A program made the translations under genes and the position numbers. From Euryodendron excelsum (Eukaryota; Streptophyta; Magnoliopsida; Ericales; Pentaphylacaceae), in contig CM065377.1 in the NCBI GenBank assembly GCA_033060915.1, positions 55,016,183 to 55,080,182 of the forward strand: a DNA stretch of 64,000 bases. The letters run 5' to 3'. The notes under the pieces are model-generated. The model worked only from the letters and a program-made list of their open reading frames with translations, did no database searches and was not told the origin of the DNA. This document shows positions 11,691 to 23,272 of the stretch, one piece after another (positions within the stretch are counted from its first letter, which is position 1; the number at the start of each line of letters is the position of its first letter).

Positions 11691-13933
11691 AAAAGTTGGG
11701 GTTGTTTTTCTCTGGGCGTTGGTAGGCTTTTGTTTCATTCAACTGTGGAACTAAAGTCTTATGCCATTAGTCATCACAGTTTCAGATATTCCTAAAGACT
11801 TTCTTGGTGTTCTTAAAAAAATCAATGAGGGTCGGACTCTCCACTTGTGCTCCATTACAAAGCAATAATACTTACATTATGGATACAGATGAGATTGGTC
11901 CCATTAGCTGTTAATTGTCATGTGAGTTCTCAAAAGGGCATTTTTTTTCTTTCTCTCCATTGAATCCTCTCTTTTGACAGTTGTCCACATAAAATCTCTC
12001 TCTCTCTCTCATGTGAAAATCTTAATTGTTTGACCTCTGTTAGGGACTCCTCTCATTGTTATCATGATGAAAATTCTATTTTATGCACTAGTTTAATCTC
12101 AAAATTGTCTGTGGGAAAAGTGGGATCATTTCGTTTATTCAGAAGAAGCCATATATCAATTTCTTCCTACCTAAACTAAAGACTTTTTTTCCTTGTTTGC
12201 TATCCCTCATTTTCAGTCCCGGTGTTTTTATTCTTGTTATATACGTTATAGTTTACGATTGATATGTGCTCCTGTGACTTTGGTTTATAGGTCTCATTCA
12301 AAAATCCCAATAGTTGGATAGAATTTCTTCATATTACGTGGGGCTGCCAATGGTGAAATGCATAAGTTAGTCAATTTAGGTGGGACTCGTGCGTTCAAAC
12401 AAGCGGCATTGATCATTTTCCATGAATTGTTTTTATTGATAACGAGAGGAATATTTTGTTTTTTATATGTGCATATTTAATAAATTAAACTTCTTGATGT
12501 GGGTATGGTGTGATTGAAACCTTTTTTTTTTTTTTTTTTGCCTAGGATGTGATTGAAACCTTGACTTTAACTTTGATATTTCTTCCGAAAAGGGGGAGAA
12601 AAAAAAGGGAAATTTAAAGTTAAATCCTAGCATCAAAGTTGAATTTTGACCTTCAGCCTTACAGGAGACTAACAAGATTTGAAATAGGATCTTAATCTTT
12701 AGTTAAGGCCAAGCTTTAAACATATGAAGTTAAATAAACATTAAAGTAGAAATAATTTTAGGCACAACAAACTCTGATCCCATAAGATACTTAATGAAGA
12801 AGCTGCACGAAGACAGCACTAGAGGACCAAAAATGCTGTCTTTTAGAACCCTAAACAAAATTATTTAAAGCTTCTGAATTTGCTACAGTTCCTCCTTTAA
12901 ATTCCTTTCCGAAAAACTTTTTATTCATCTGAGGTAATGAAAATTTATCACCACTATCATATAATGACAACAATACTAGTAACAATAAATATATTAGTTT
13001 TTTTAGCCATAGTGAAACATATATTACATGTATTCGCAGAGAGAGGAGAGAGAGAGAGAGTAGTAGTAGTAGTAGAAGCAAACTAGCTTATTGATAGCAT
13101 TTGGACTGTTTTGTATTCACCTTACAGAGAAGGTTCTCTCTTTAATTATTTTCTTTCAGGAAAGAAAAGGAATCACATCAGGGATTAGGTTTTGCTAAAA
13201 GACACCTAGAACTGACTCGACGTGTATGACACCCACATACATATATACACAATATATATATATATATATATATGAATTGTGTTTAGAGTGAGAGGGGGAG
13301 AGGAGACAGATATTCGAAGGATTATAGGAAGAGATTTAATATCAAACCCTACGTCAGAGGAAAGGAAATGGGGTGGCATGGGCTTAAGAAAACACTTGAT
13401 TTTTTGTCTTCTCGTGTGCATGGGGAGTTGACATTCCATTATTTTAGCTCACCTAAGAATCTTTCAAAGAATTACTTCTTTGTTTTTTTTTTTCTTATTA
13501 TTTCATGGAAGACGACGAACGTCCAACCTAGCATGAATGCAAGTATGAAAGGTCATGAGCCTTCATATAATTTACATGGGAATACTATATATATTTATAT
13601 TAAATGCCTTAAATTGATATTATTGTCTAGAGACTATTGATCACTATTTATATGAATCATGTCGGGTGTAATTCTCTGAATGTTTCTAATGGTGACGTTG
13701 AGATTTTCTTTTTTTTTTTTATTCCTATTTTTTCATTTTTTATTTTTTTATTTTGTGGCTTCTACGATATTCCTCGGCTATTGTTCTATGGAGGTTCCTT
13801 TGGGATAGTGCTAAAAATTTAAAAATAAAGAAGAAAGAAAGAAAGAAGAAGAGGCTCATTTTGGAGAATGGTTGGAACCAGCAATTTCTTCTGGTTAAGC
13901 CTGACTTACGGATTCTTATAAGATGAAGAGCAT

Positions 13934-14104
13934 TGATTGTATGCTAAAAGTGCAATTATTATGCCTTTAACTAGTTTCTTGTTAGACTTAAAGTATGAGT
14001 ATTTATGTAATTTTAGTCTTAATTCCTTTCTAACCTAATATGTTTTATGTAAAGATGAATTCTGGATGAAAAAGGACAAATTCGGATCAAAAAGTGCAAA
14101 GCAT
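13934..14104 (+). repeat. Older solo LTR 'A', left part, interrupted by the Athila-like element
   Basis: It begins TGATTGTATGC and aligns with the start of solo LTR B (TGATTACACCCC at 28321): both have TTGTTAGACTTA near base 50, then ATTTTAGT, then GATGAAT-like words. It is cut at 14104 by the Athila-like LTR, and homology resumes at 26897. A candidate 5-bp target copy AGCAT precedes it at 13929-13933. Homology is clear but diverged. Confidence 0.6.
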
Positions 14105-15618
14105 TGACACGCCTCCAGTTGTGCTTCAACTGGAGCCACTCCGCAAGGGCACGGAGGTCGCGCTTGTAGTAAAACCGGAGGATCCGGTGTCGTTCTCTCC
14201 CAAGGGAATTCTGCAAATATAGCAACAAAGCTCAACTAGCACGGGTACTTATCTTAATGGATTGCAAATGAAAATTCTTAACATAAAAGAGACCGAAAAT
14301 ATGTTGGTTTTGAGATGATGATGGTTATATGCTTCATACAATAATTTAGTGACTATGAAAAAAAAACAACAAAAGCTAGTTTTATGTGATTAAGGAGAAA
14401 AGCTTGGACATGGTTGTTTTGATCCACCAATTCACAACAAGGGTTTTCAATGAGAGGTTTTATAACTCAAATCAAGAATCACACCTTGGATTCTTGATTC
14501 GGAAAATGTCGGCTATAAAAATGTGGGTTTTGTTTGATTGAGCCTAGAGAGAGAATATATATAATTGGTACCCTAGAATCAAACCTTAAACATGTGCAAT
14601 ACCTATACCAAATGTTGATTTGTGCATAAATATTACCAAAGAGTTATGAATCTAGGTTTTTCTAATGAATCTCATACTAAATCAAATGAAACCTTATAAT
14701 TTTAAGGATATGATTTTGAAGTCCATACAACCCATTTTCAACCCTTTTGAAGATCCTTGGTAGATCTTCACAACCACATCCAAGGAGTGTTTAGCTACTA
14801 GAATCCATGTTAACTAACATAAAAAGAGACAAATCTACCATTAAACTATAAAAAACTAGTGTTTGGTTGCCAAGAAAATGAGAGAAAGTACCAAGAAAAT
14901 GATGGAAAGTTGCTAGAAAATGTAGAAAATCATTCACTTCATATATATATCAAACATTCACTTACAATGATCCAAAAGCAATAAATGACATTAAATACAA
15001 AGCATTAAGAGTAGATCTAACCAAAAACCTTACAAGATAACAAAAATCCACTTTTGGAGCCTTCTTCCCGTCCAAACTGCTGCAGAAAATACCCTATATC
15101 ACTTTTTGTCTCGAACAAAAGCTTTTATACTCTGCAGAAAAACAGAGTCTGTACACACCGATCGATCGGTGTACGATCGATCGATCGGTGTACGATCGAT
15201 CGATCGGCCGATCGAACGGTCAGGGCGATCGAACGCCCGATCGATCGCAAAACCGACCCCTCTGAAGTTTGCTTCTGTATCGTCTGTTGTGAGGATTCCG
15301 ACGTCACCGATCGAACGCCCGATCGATCGGAAAAACGCCCTCTCTGAAGTTTGCTGCAGAAGGTGAACAGAGCATCACCGATCGATCGCAGGATCACCGA
15401 TCGATCAGCCGATCGAACGTTCCGTGGACCGTTTGATCGGGCGATCGATCGGTCATACTCAAGATTGCCCATTTGCCTTAGTTTGAGCTCCAAATCCTGC
15501 AAAAAGTGTACAAAAAGAGTTTTAACGCGTTTTAGGGGTTAGAATACTAAATTAACACCAAATTTAACTATTCAACTAACAATTTAAGCCAAAAGATTAC
15601 TATTTCTAAGGGTAATCA
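14105..15618 (-). repeat. 3' LTR of the Athila-like element (1514 bp)
   Basis: On the minus strand it starts TGATTACCC and ends GGCGTGTCA (TG..CA). It matches the other LTR (25495-26891) almost base for base over its plus-strand-left 1 kb, with about 12 differences seen by eye, all transitions. It is 117 bp longer because the CGATCGATCG-rich segment (15149-15455) holds extra repeat units. Open frames in this segment are translations of the palindromic repeat, not genes. Confidence 0.95.
15149..15455. repeat. CGATCGATCG palindrome cluster in the 3' LTR
   Basis: Many overlapping self-complementary CGATCG and CGATCGATCG units are spaced by short linkers such as GTGTA, AACGCCC and AACGGTCAGGG. 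Interspersed copies of CTCTGAAGTTTGCT follow two of the sub-blocks. The GC content contrasts sharply with the AT-rich surroundings. The function is unknown. Confidence 0.9.
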
Positions 15619-15630
15619 ACACCCCCCAAC
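15619..15630 (-). other. Polypurine tract at the 3' LTR
   Basis: On the minus strand, AGTTGGGGGGTGT lies immediately before the LTR start TGATTACCC. This is the expected position for the plus-strand primer of reverse transcription. Confidence 0.75.
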
Positions 15631-17238
15631 TAAACCTTTGATAGTCCCTATCAAAGTATGAGAGGAAAACAAAAATATATACATGCATTAATCTTATTCA
15701 AGTCAAATCTCCATCCACCTAGGTTGTGAACTAAAGCAAGGTAAAGGCATAAAGCATGGAAGAAACAAAACATATTGACGCGTACTACCAATGACATATG
15801 ACCCTAATGATTCAAAACTCGTACAATTACGTCCTCGATGCTTCGATCCAAGTCTCACAAGGGATACACTCAACTTTGAACATGAACACTCTGGGTTCCT
15901 CAATGGAAAGCTCTTTTAACGAGTAAATGTATAAATCATGCAAGTAGAGCAATTCCAAAACCAAAGACGAATAAATTGTAAGTATATCGACTTGGCATAG
16001 CTTCATGAAGGAATATTCACAGCTTAAGCATAATCTAGAAAATTGACATAAATGCCTCATACACAATTGAATTAAAGATTCATGTATCTTCGGATATCAA
16101 GGCCATAAGGGTGATGAATGAGAGAAGAGCCATGTAAGATGATAGAAAATGGAAAAAGGGTTCAACATATGCATGCACATTACACATGATGATCAATGAT
16201 ATTCACTTCCATATTTTCACTCTTTTGAATCACTTTTACTATCTTCCTTCACCTCACTTCTTTTGTATTTCATTTTTTTTTTTTTTTTGAACACACCTTT
16301 TCATCCCTTTCTATGTATGTATGTAAATTTTTTTTTTTTTACTCTTCAACTCCATACACCTCCAACTTTACAAATATAAGAGTAATGCATCTATTGGCAT
16401 TGACACTCTTTAAACTTATGCACATGCATATGGATATTAAAAAGAAGAAAAATACACATGGAATGGCTCAATAGAATGAAATGGCCTATGTGTTTAAAAT
16501 CCGAAGAATACAACAAATCAAAACTTCAAAAGTGTATAAGGGGTCAATAAATCTATATAACACTCGAACATGTAAACCAACATCAAGAAATAATGAAGCT
16601 ATTCAATGAATGAGGATCAACAAAAATAATCTTGAATAAATGTGATTCACTCTTCAAAGGCGATAAATAGGCTCTAAAGCTCACACGGTAAAAAAAAATC
16701 TCCACCTTATAAGGACATGCATGCATAAGAATGAAACACAAGGCATCACATAACATGTTAGTGCGCAACAATGTGAATTGTCTCTTATAATGATTTTATG
16801 CCAAAAACTTGCAATGTATCATAATCTCTAAGGTGGGTTAATCATCAACTCAAATTTAATCAAAAACATGGTATGGTACTTATTTGAAACAACCTTGACA
16901 CCTCCATCACAAAAATCCAAAAAGAAATGATATCAACAATTAAGGACATAGCTAAGGTGTCAAGTTATAGAAAAGGGCGATACGAATACCATACAATACC
17001 CATTACCTCGGTTGGAACAATACATGCGATATGGATATCAATCAAAAAGTACACCTGTAACTGAACTGCCAAAAATATACACGTAAAAGACAAGAGAACA
17101 CAACAAATATATACAAAAAGGGTATGCCACAATAATAAAGATCACTATACAAACAGCTCAAAAATAAATACATCTACTATAATCAAAAATATTTAGATAC
17201 ATCATATGAAATGAAATGCTATGAAGTGCGCAATGCAT
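15631..17238. other. Untranslated 3' internal region of the Athila-like element
   Basis: AT-rich DNA between the extra ORF and the polypurine tract, with poly-T runs near 16275 and 16327. No conserved coding sequence was seen on either strand. Confidence 0.6.
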
Positions 17239-18528
17239 CTAATCTATCTGAAGATCCGAAAAGAGGTCTCCATCATCCGGAGGAGGCTGGCCAAGGCGCT
17301 GGATAATCTCCTGGAGTCGAGTGGACTGGGTCTGCTGCTGCTGCTGAATGTCAATCAGCTGACCCTGAAGTGCGGCAATGGCAGTGTCTTGAAGATCTAA
17401 TCTAGCCATAATGTCGGCCTGCCACTGCTGGCGCTCTGCCTGCTGAGCGGTCAGTTGCTCCTGAATAGCTACCAAAGTCTGAAGTAACGTCCCCGGAGCT
17501 GGCTCCTCCTGAGCCTGAGCCTGAGTCTAAGCCTGAGTCTAAGCCTGCACTGGCTGATCCTGCCGCTGCTCCCCTGACTGGGTCTCCTCCTGAGTCTGAG
17601 AAGCCGGCTGCTGAGAAGACGAGTGAGCCGAACTAGCTGACCCCCCCTTCTTCGACAACTGCCCTGCCGCTCTCTTCTCCGTCTTCCAGTCTATATCAGT
17701 CGAAGAGGAGAGCAGTACAACATCCGCAACACTAACCCCTGCCGCCCTAATCCTCGCTGTCAAAAAACAACCAAAAGGGACGCTGGACTGGGGAGTAGCA
17801 ACCTGAGTCGCGGCCCACAATGCCATATACATGAAGTGGGGCAAGTCAATAGTCCTGCCCGTGCCAATAGCCCACATCAACTGCCCCCGCATCCTACTGC
17901 ACTCCACCGTCCTCCCTAGTGGAAAGATCGAATAGCAAGTCCAAAGGAACAGCGGGTGGTATCTGGGGGCAATCTGCCTAATCTTGATCTGGGAAGCGGT
18001 CCAAGACTCTCCCGGCGCTAAAATCTCAGCGCACATCTCCTCATGAGATGGTGGATGCTCCCCATCATAAGAGAACTGAGGGTTAGCAACCCTCGGTATA
18101 CCAAACTGCTCAGCAAAGGAGTCCGGGGTGATAACAACATCCCTACCCCGAACCCAAGAGCGAAGAATATGTCTGTCGCCACCAACGGGGTCCGATGAAA
18201 TGTTAGCCATGAACTCTGCCACGAGGGTGGCTGAGTACTGGCCCCTAAAAGAAGCTAACCCCAACCACCGGCGGTCGGTCAAAGGCTGGAGCCAACCATA
18301 TGGCTCAGCATCAAACTGACTCACTATCCAACGCCTCTCCACTACTATCTTACGGGCGCTCCACACCCGTCCAAACTCTCGCTCCTGATCCCTCCCCCGG
18401 AAGCGAGTGGAATCATACTCTCCCTCTCTCTCCCTCCTAGCATGCTCACGCTGGAGCTGCTGGAACTGGGCCAGAGTCTGAGAAGTCCCCGCCCCAGCTG
18501 TACCCTCAGAACTCCTAGTCTCGACCAT
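17239..18528 (-). pseudogene. Extra ORF after integrase (plant-transposon-protein type), broken by two TAG codons
   Basis: A single reading frame of about 430 codons from the ATG at 18528, stopped in frame by TAG at 17539-17541 and again at 17527-17529, then open to a TGA-bounded end at 17239. The N-terminus is charged; the middle (about residues 50-230) resembles the conserved domain found in many plant Athila-type elements and annotated as putative plant transposon protein, with VWSARKIVVERRW, PLTDRRWLGL and WVRGRDVVITPD. The C-terminus is Gln-rich and likely forms a coiled coil (17475-17260). I see no signal peptide or clear membrane segment, so it is not obviously an envelope-like protein despite its position. 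Both stops sit in a repeated CAGGCTTAGACT context and look like CAG to TAG changes. Confidence 0.8.
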
Positions 18529-18756
18529 AACTCTCTACAAAGCTAAGTACAGCTGGAAATGAAAAGAATGGACAAAGATCGGCGGAAGGAATACCTCTCG
18601 AAGCGCAGAAAACTGTGAACAGACGAGACAATGTCCACCAAAGTGAGCTGGCAGGGCCTCGCTGCTCCGACAGACAAACAGACTCTTTAAACTCTCAAGT
18701 ATACACGAGCGAAATGAAAATGAACAGTGAACAGTGGCCTTTATATAGAGAACTCG

Positions 18757-18974
18757 GCCATCGATCGATCGGCCCTCTGAACCGATCGATCGCCTCGCGG
18801 ACCGATCGAAATGGAGCGCCACCGATCGAACGGCCGATCGATCGATACCGCTCCCTTTCGATCGGTGCGGTAACAACCCCGATCGATCGCAGTCGTCACC
18901 GATCGATCGACCGATCGATCGCAACGTGCACGATCGATCGGCCGATCGATCGGTTTGGCCCACCGATCGATCGC
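18757..18974. repeat. CGATCGATCG palindrome cluster in the internal spacer
   Basis: The same palindromic unit as in the LTRs, again next to the shared CTCTGAAGTTTTGCAGAA word (18984-19001). It lies outside the LTRs, immediately upstream (sense direction) of the extra ORF. Confidence 0.9.
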
Positions 18975-19039
18975 AAAAATAGCTTCTCTGAAGTTTTGCA
19001 GAAATTCTCAGAATGGTTCACAGAATCATGCAAATGATG

Positions 19040-19052
19040 CCCCCCCCCCCCC
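19040..19052 (-). other. Internal G13 tract, possible second polypurine tract
   Basis: On the element's sense strand the tract is preceded by CCAGTT, similar to TAGTT before the G6 tract of the genuine PPT at the 3' LTR. Whether it primes plus-strand synthesis is an inference. Confidence 0.35.
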
Positions 19053-19234
19053 AACTGGAAGCATGCCATGACCTCAAGGCATGAAGAAAATGGAATAGGA
19101 AAAGAACAACGGGGCGGGCGGGACTCTCGGGAATACAAATGTACACAACTAACTACCAAAAGAAAAGAGAAAGAAACCTAGAAAAAGAAAAACAAAAGAA
19201 CTACTCCTAAATTATGAAACACGACAATCTAATG

Positions 19235-22222
19235 TCACTCAAAGGACGGTGGATCGATGAGATCCACACAGTCCAACTCCCCTTGAAACGTCTTAAAATA
19301 CGGCTTTAGCCGCTGGCCATTTACCTTAAATGCCGAGCCATTCGTGAGGTTTTGCACCTCAATGGCTCCATGGGGAAAAACTTCTTTAACAATGTATGGC
19401 CCGGCCCACTTATTCCGCAATTTGCCCGGAAAGAGATGCAAGCGTGAATCATACAATAACACTTTTTGGCCAACTTTGAAAGTTTTTCGAATGATATGTT
19501 GGTCATGAAAGTGTTTCATCCGGGCCTTAGCAATTTTTGCATTTTCAAATGCATCATTGCGGAGTTCATCTAACTCATTGAGTTGGAGCTTTCGGTGGGT
19601 ACCCGCAACATCAATATCCTCATTACATTGACGAATCGCCCAATATGCTTTATGCTCAATTTCGACGGGAAGATGACATGCCTTCCCGTACACAAGTCTA
19701 TAGGGTGATGCCCCAAGAATGGTTTTATAGCACGTGCGGTATGCCCACAACCCATCGGTCAATCTAAGAGACCAATCTTTCCTATTTGGATTGACGGTTT
19801 TCTCTAGAATGCGCTTAATTTCCCGATTGGCCAACTCAACTTGCCCTTGCGTTTGAGGATGGTATGGTAATCCAACCTTATGGACCACACCATACTTACG
19901 CATTAAAGACGCAAAGGGCTTGTTACAAAAATGTGAACCGCCATCACTTATCATGGCACGAGGCATGCCATACCTACAAAAAATGTTCTCTTTCAAAAAT
20001 CGCAAGACCACTTGGTGGTCATTGCTTCGGGTGGCAATTGCTTCCACCCACTTTGAAACATAATCTACCGCAACAAGAATAAAAAGGTACCCAAACGAGT
20101 TAGGAAACGGTCCCATGAAATCGATCCCCCAACAATCAAATATTTCCAAAATAGTGATGGGGTGAAGAGGCATCATGTGCCTCTTAGAAAGTGTTCCTAA
20201 CCGTTGGCACCTATCGCAAGGTACACAAAAAGTATGTACATCCTTGAACATGGTGGGCCAATAAAGCCCACATTGCAAAATTTTGGCCGTGGTCTTCTTG
20301 GAGGAGAAGTGTCCTCCACAAGCATGAGAGTGACAAAATTCTATCACTTGTTGGAATTCGTGATTTGGGACACACCGGCGAATGATTTGGTCCGGACAAT
20401 ACTTAAACAAGTGGGGATCATCCCACGAAAAATAGCGCACATTCCGGAAGAATTTACGCTTGTCAATGGATGACCATGTGGAAGGAACCTCACCGGTGAC
20501 AAGGAAGTTCGCAATGTCCGCAAACCAAGGGATTGAAACTTGCTCAACGGCACTCACATGCATGAGATGCTCATCCGGGAAGTGCTCCTTGATAGGGGTT
20601 GGGTCCATGGCTTGCCCATTTAAGGGAAGCCGAGACAAGTGGTCCGCAACTACATTTTCAACCCCTTTTTTATCACGCATTTCAATATGAAATTCTTGGA
20701 GCAAAAGTATCCATCGAATGAGGCGCGGTTTTGCATCGGGTTTTGTGAGGAGATACTTTAGGGCTGCATGGTCGGTGTAGATGATGACCAATGACCCAAT
20801 CAAGTAAGACCTAAATTTATCAAGTGCAAAAACCACCGCAAGGAGTTCCTTCTCGGTTGTGGTATAGTTGATTTGAGCTTCATTGAGAGTTCTAGAAGCA
20901 TAATAAATGACATAGGGCTTCTTGTCAACTCTTTGTCCTAGGACGGCCCCCACGGCATAGTCGCTAGCATCACACATTAGCTCAAATGGAAGAGACCAAT
21001 TGGGTGCTCGAATGATTGGGGCGGTGGTCAAAAGTCCCTTCAACTTGTCAAAAGCTTGTTGACAAGAAGATGTCCACTCAAAGGGAACATCTTGGGACAA
21101 AAGATGACACATGGGCCTAGAGATTGCACTAAAACCCTCAATGAAACGCCGGTAGAAACCGGCATGCCCAAGAAATGATCTAATCTCCTTCACACACGTT
21201 GGGGCGGGCAATTTTTGAATGAGTTCAATTTTTGCTTTATCAACTTCAAGCCCTTTGGCCGACACAATATGCCCCAAAACTATACCACTTGTAACCATAA
21301 AATGACATTTTTCCCAATTGAGTACAAGGTTACTCTCCTCACATCTCATCAAAACTTTTCCTAAATTACCAAGACAACCTTCATAAGTATCCCCATATAC
21401 GAAAAAATGATCCATGAAGACTTCGACAATTTGCTCAATCATGTCGCTAAATATGCTCATCATGCACCTTTGAAATGTCGCCGGTGCATTACATAGCCCG
21501 AAGGGCATACGTTTATAAGCATATGTGCCAAACGGACAAGTGAATGTTGTCTTGGCTTGATCCTCAAGGGCTACATCGATTTGATTGTACCCCGAGTATC
21601 CATCTAAAAAACAATAGAAAGCCTTACCAGACACCCTTTCTAGGACTTGATCAAGGAAGGGTAAAGGGAAGTGGTCCTTTCGGGTCACATTATTGAGGCG
21701 GCGATAATCAATGCACATTCGCCACCCGGTTTGCACACGGGTTGGCACTAACTCATTGTTGTCATTTCTTATCACCGTGACACCCGATTTCTTAGGCACC
21801 ACTTGGGTCGGACTAACCCATTTCGAATCGGAGATGGGGTAAATGATACCCGCATCTAGCAATTTTAAAACCTCACCTTTAACCACTTCCTTCATATTAG
21901 GGTTCAATCGCCTTTGCATTTGACGAATGGATTTAGCCTCCTCTTCTAAAAAAATACGGTGAGTGCACACAAGAGGACTAATCCCATGAAGGTCGGCGAT
22001 AGTCCATCCTAGGGCTTTTCTATGTTTCCTAAGCAACGCTATCAACCCTTCCTCTTGGCTCCCAGATAAGCTAGAGGAAACCACAACCGGGTATGACTCC
22101 CCATCCCCTAAAAATGCATATTTTAAATTGGAAGGCAAGGGTTTCCTCTCGGGAATGGGAGGCTTCTCCTCCGAAGGAATCGGTTTCTCGGCACTAGGGT
22201 GGAGGGGTTCAAAAGAAGGGGT
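19235..22222 (-). pseudogene. Athila-like pol: reverse transcriptase, RNase H, integrase
   Basis: Open frame of 967 codons from the ATG at 22138; the same frame is open up to the TAG at 22223-22225 and continues the protease frame. In residues from 22138: RT about 100-270 ([10 protein letters not shown] near 177-186, [12 protein letters not shown] at 211-222), RNase H about 386-503 (CDASD, TEKELLA, YTDHAAL, ADHLSRL), integrase zinc finger H605/H610/C641/C644, DDE core D673, D732, E768, and a C-terminal GPY-type segment (NKWAGPY). There is no chromodomain. The RT box that should read FMDD reads FMDH (residues 241-244; His codon at 21407-21409), which removes a metal-binding Asp. RNase H and integrase catalytic residues look intact. 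The product would be catalytically dead for reverse transcription. Confidence 0.93.
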
Positions 22223-23272
22223 CTATTGACCCACATGTAAACACTCCTCTCTCGCACCCTCTAAATGAGACAATTCACTTGACACCATGCCCTCACTATC
22301 AAGTGAAGCATGCGGTTCACTTCTCACTAATGCCCTCTCCAAAGGGTCCTCAAAACTCTCCCGCTCAAAGTGCTCTTGAACTATGCTCTCTATGATATCT
22401 ACCTCCCGGATATCCTCACATTCCCCCTTTTGTTTGGCAACCGAAAAGATGTTAAGCTCGAAGGTGGTGTTGCCAAAAGACAATTTCACTAACCCATTCC
22501 TACAATGTATGATGGCATTGGAAGTAGCTAGGAAGGGGCGTCCCAAGATCACAGGAATTTGGTTGTGAGCTATGCAACTCTCAATAGGTTGGGTGTCTAG
22601 GACAATGAAATTGACCGGGAAGCAAAAGTTATCAACTTGGATGAGAACATCCTCGATGATACCTCTTGGAACCTTTATAGAACGATCCGCCAATTGCAAG
22701 GTAACACGAGTAGGGCTCAACTCTCCTAGGCCAAGTTCCTTATACACTGAAAAGGGCAAAAGGTTGACACTAGACCCTAAGTCTAACAAGGCACGATCGA
22801 TCTTGGTGTTCCCAATGGTACAAGAAATAGTAGGACATCCGGGATCCTTGAATTTCGGCACGGTTTTACATTGCAAAATCGCACTTTGGTTTTCATTCAT
22901 CATGGCGGTTTCCTTGACATGCAACCTTCGCTTAAAAGTGCATAAGTCCTTCAAGAACTTAGCATAAGAAGGTATTTGCTTAATTGCATCAAGGATAGGG
23001 ATGTTGACCTTTACTTGTTTAAACACTTCATAAATTTCCGCATTTAGAAGTTCATTCTTTGGTTTGGTCAACCTTTGCGGGAAGGGAGCATGTTTGACTA
23101 TGTCCCTTCTCTTATCCCTCTCACTTTCACTCAAAATCTCAATGGGATTGGCTAAGTCCCCCCCCTTCTCTCGGCTCTTTTTCCTCTTTCTCTTTTTCTC
23201 TCTCTCCTTGACCAACACTCTTCCTAGAAGTCTCATCCCGAGGTGGGATAGTTTTATCAATGGTCTTGCCAC
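22223..23272 (-). pseudogene. Athila-like protease region
   Basis: Aspartic protease of the element. The active-site region reads ALLDLGSSVNLLP; DLG[AS]S in place of DTG/DSG is usual for Athila/Tat proteases. The region downstream (VILGRPFLATSNAII) matches the second conserved block of retropepsins. It ends at an in-frame TAG (22223-22225), after which the frame continues unbroken into RT, so the stop probably interrupted a fused pro-pol. Upstream, the frame separates from gag at a run of eight C (23158-23165), consistent with one inserted base in a homopolymer. Confidence 0.88.

Larger units (their letters stand above)
9127..13928. other. Upstream region of the GARP gene and intergenic DNA
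   Basis: No gene was recognised. The first few hundred bases presumably hold the minus-strand promoter and 5' UTR of the GARP gene. Contents are a direct duplication (9924-10410), (GA)n runs at 11336-11378 and 11641-11687, poly-T runs, a short TAG repeat near 13064 and an AT run at 13253-13272. The 105-codon open frame at 10710-11027 has no recognisable domain. Confidence 0.5.
18529..19234. other. Spacer between integrase and extra ORF
   Basis: It contains a CGATCGATCG cluster at 18757-18974, two adjacent TGAACAG words near 18722-18736 and a run of 13 C (G on the element's sense strand) at 19040-19052. The layout mimics the PPT plus LTR start seen at 15619 and may hold signals for expressing the downstream ORF. 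Confidence 0.6.

Noticed and set aside
15054..15542. Overlapping open frames on both strands with repeating Arg-Ser-Ile-Asp-Arg residues
   Set aside because: They are translations of the CGATCGATCG palindrome, which lacks stops in several frames; the same happens at 18535-19159 and 26444-26815.
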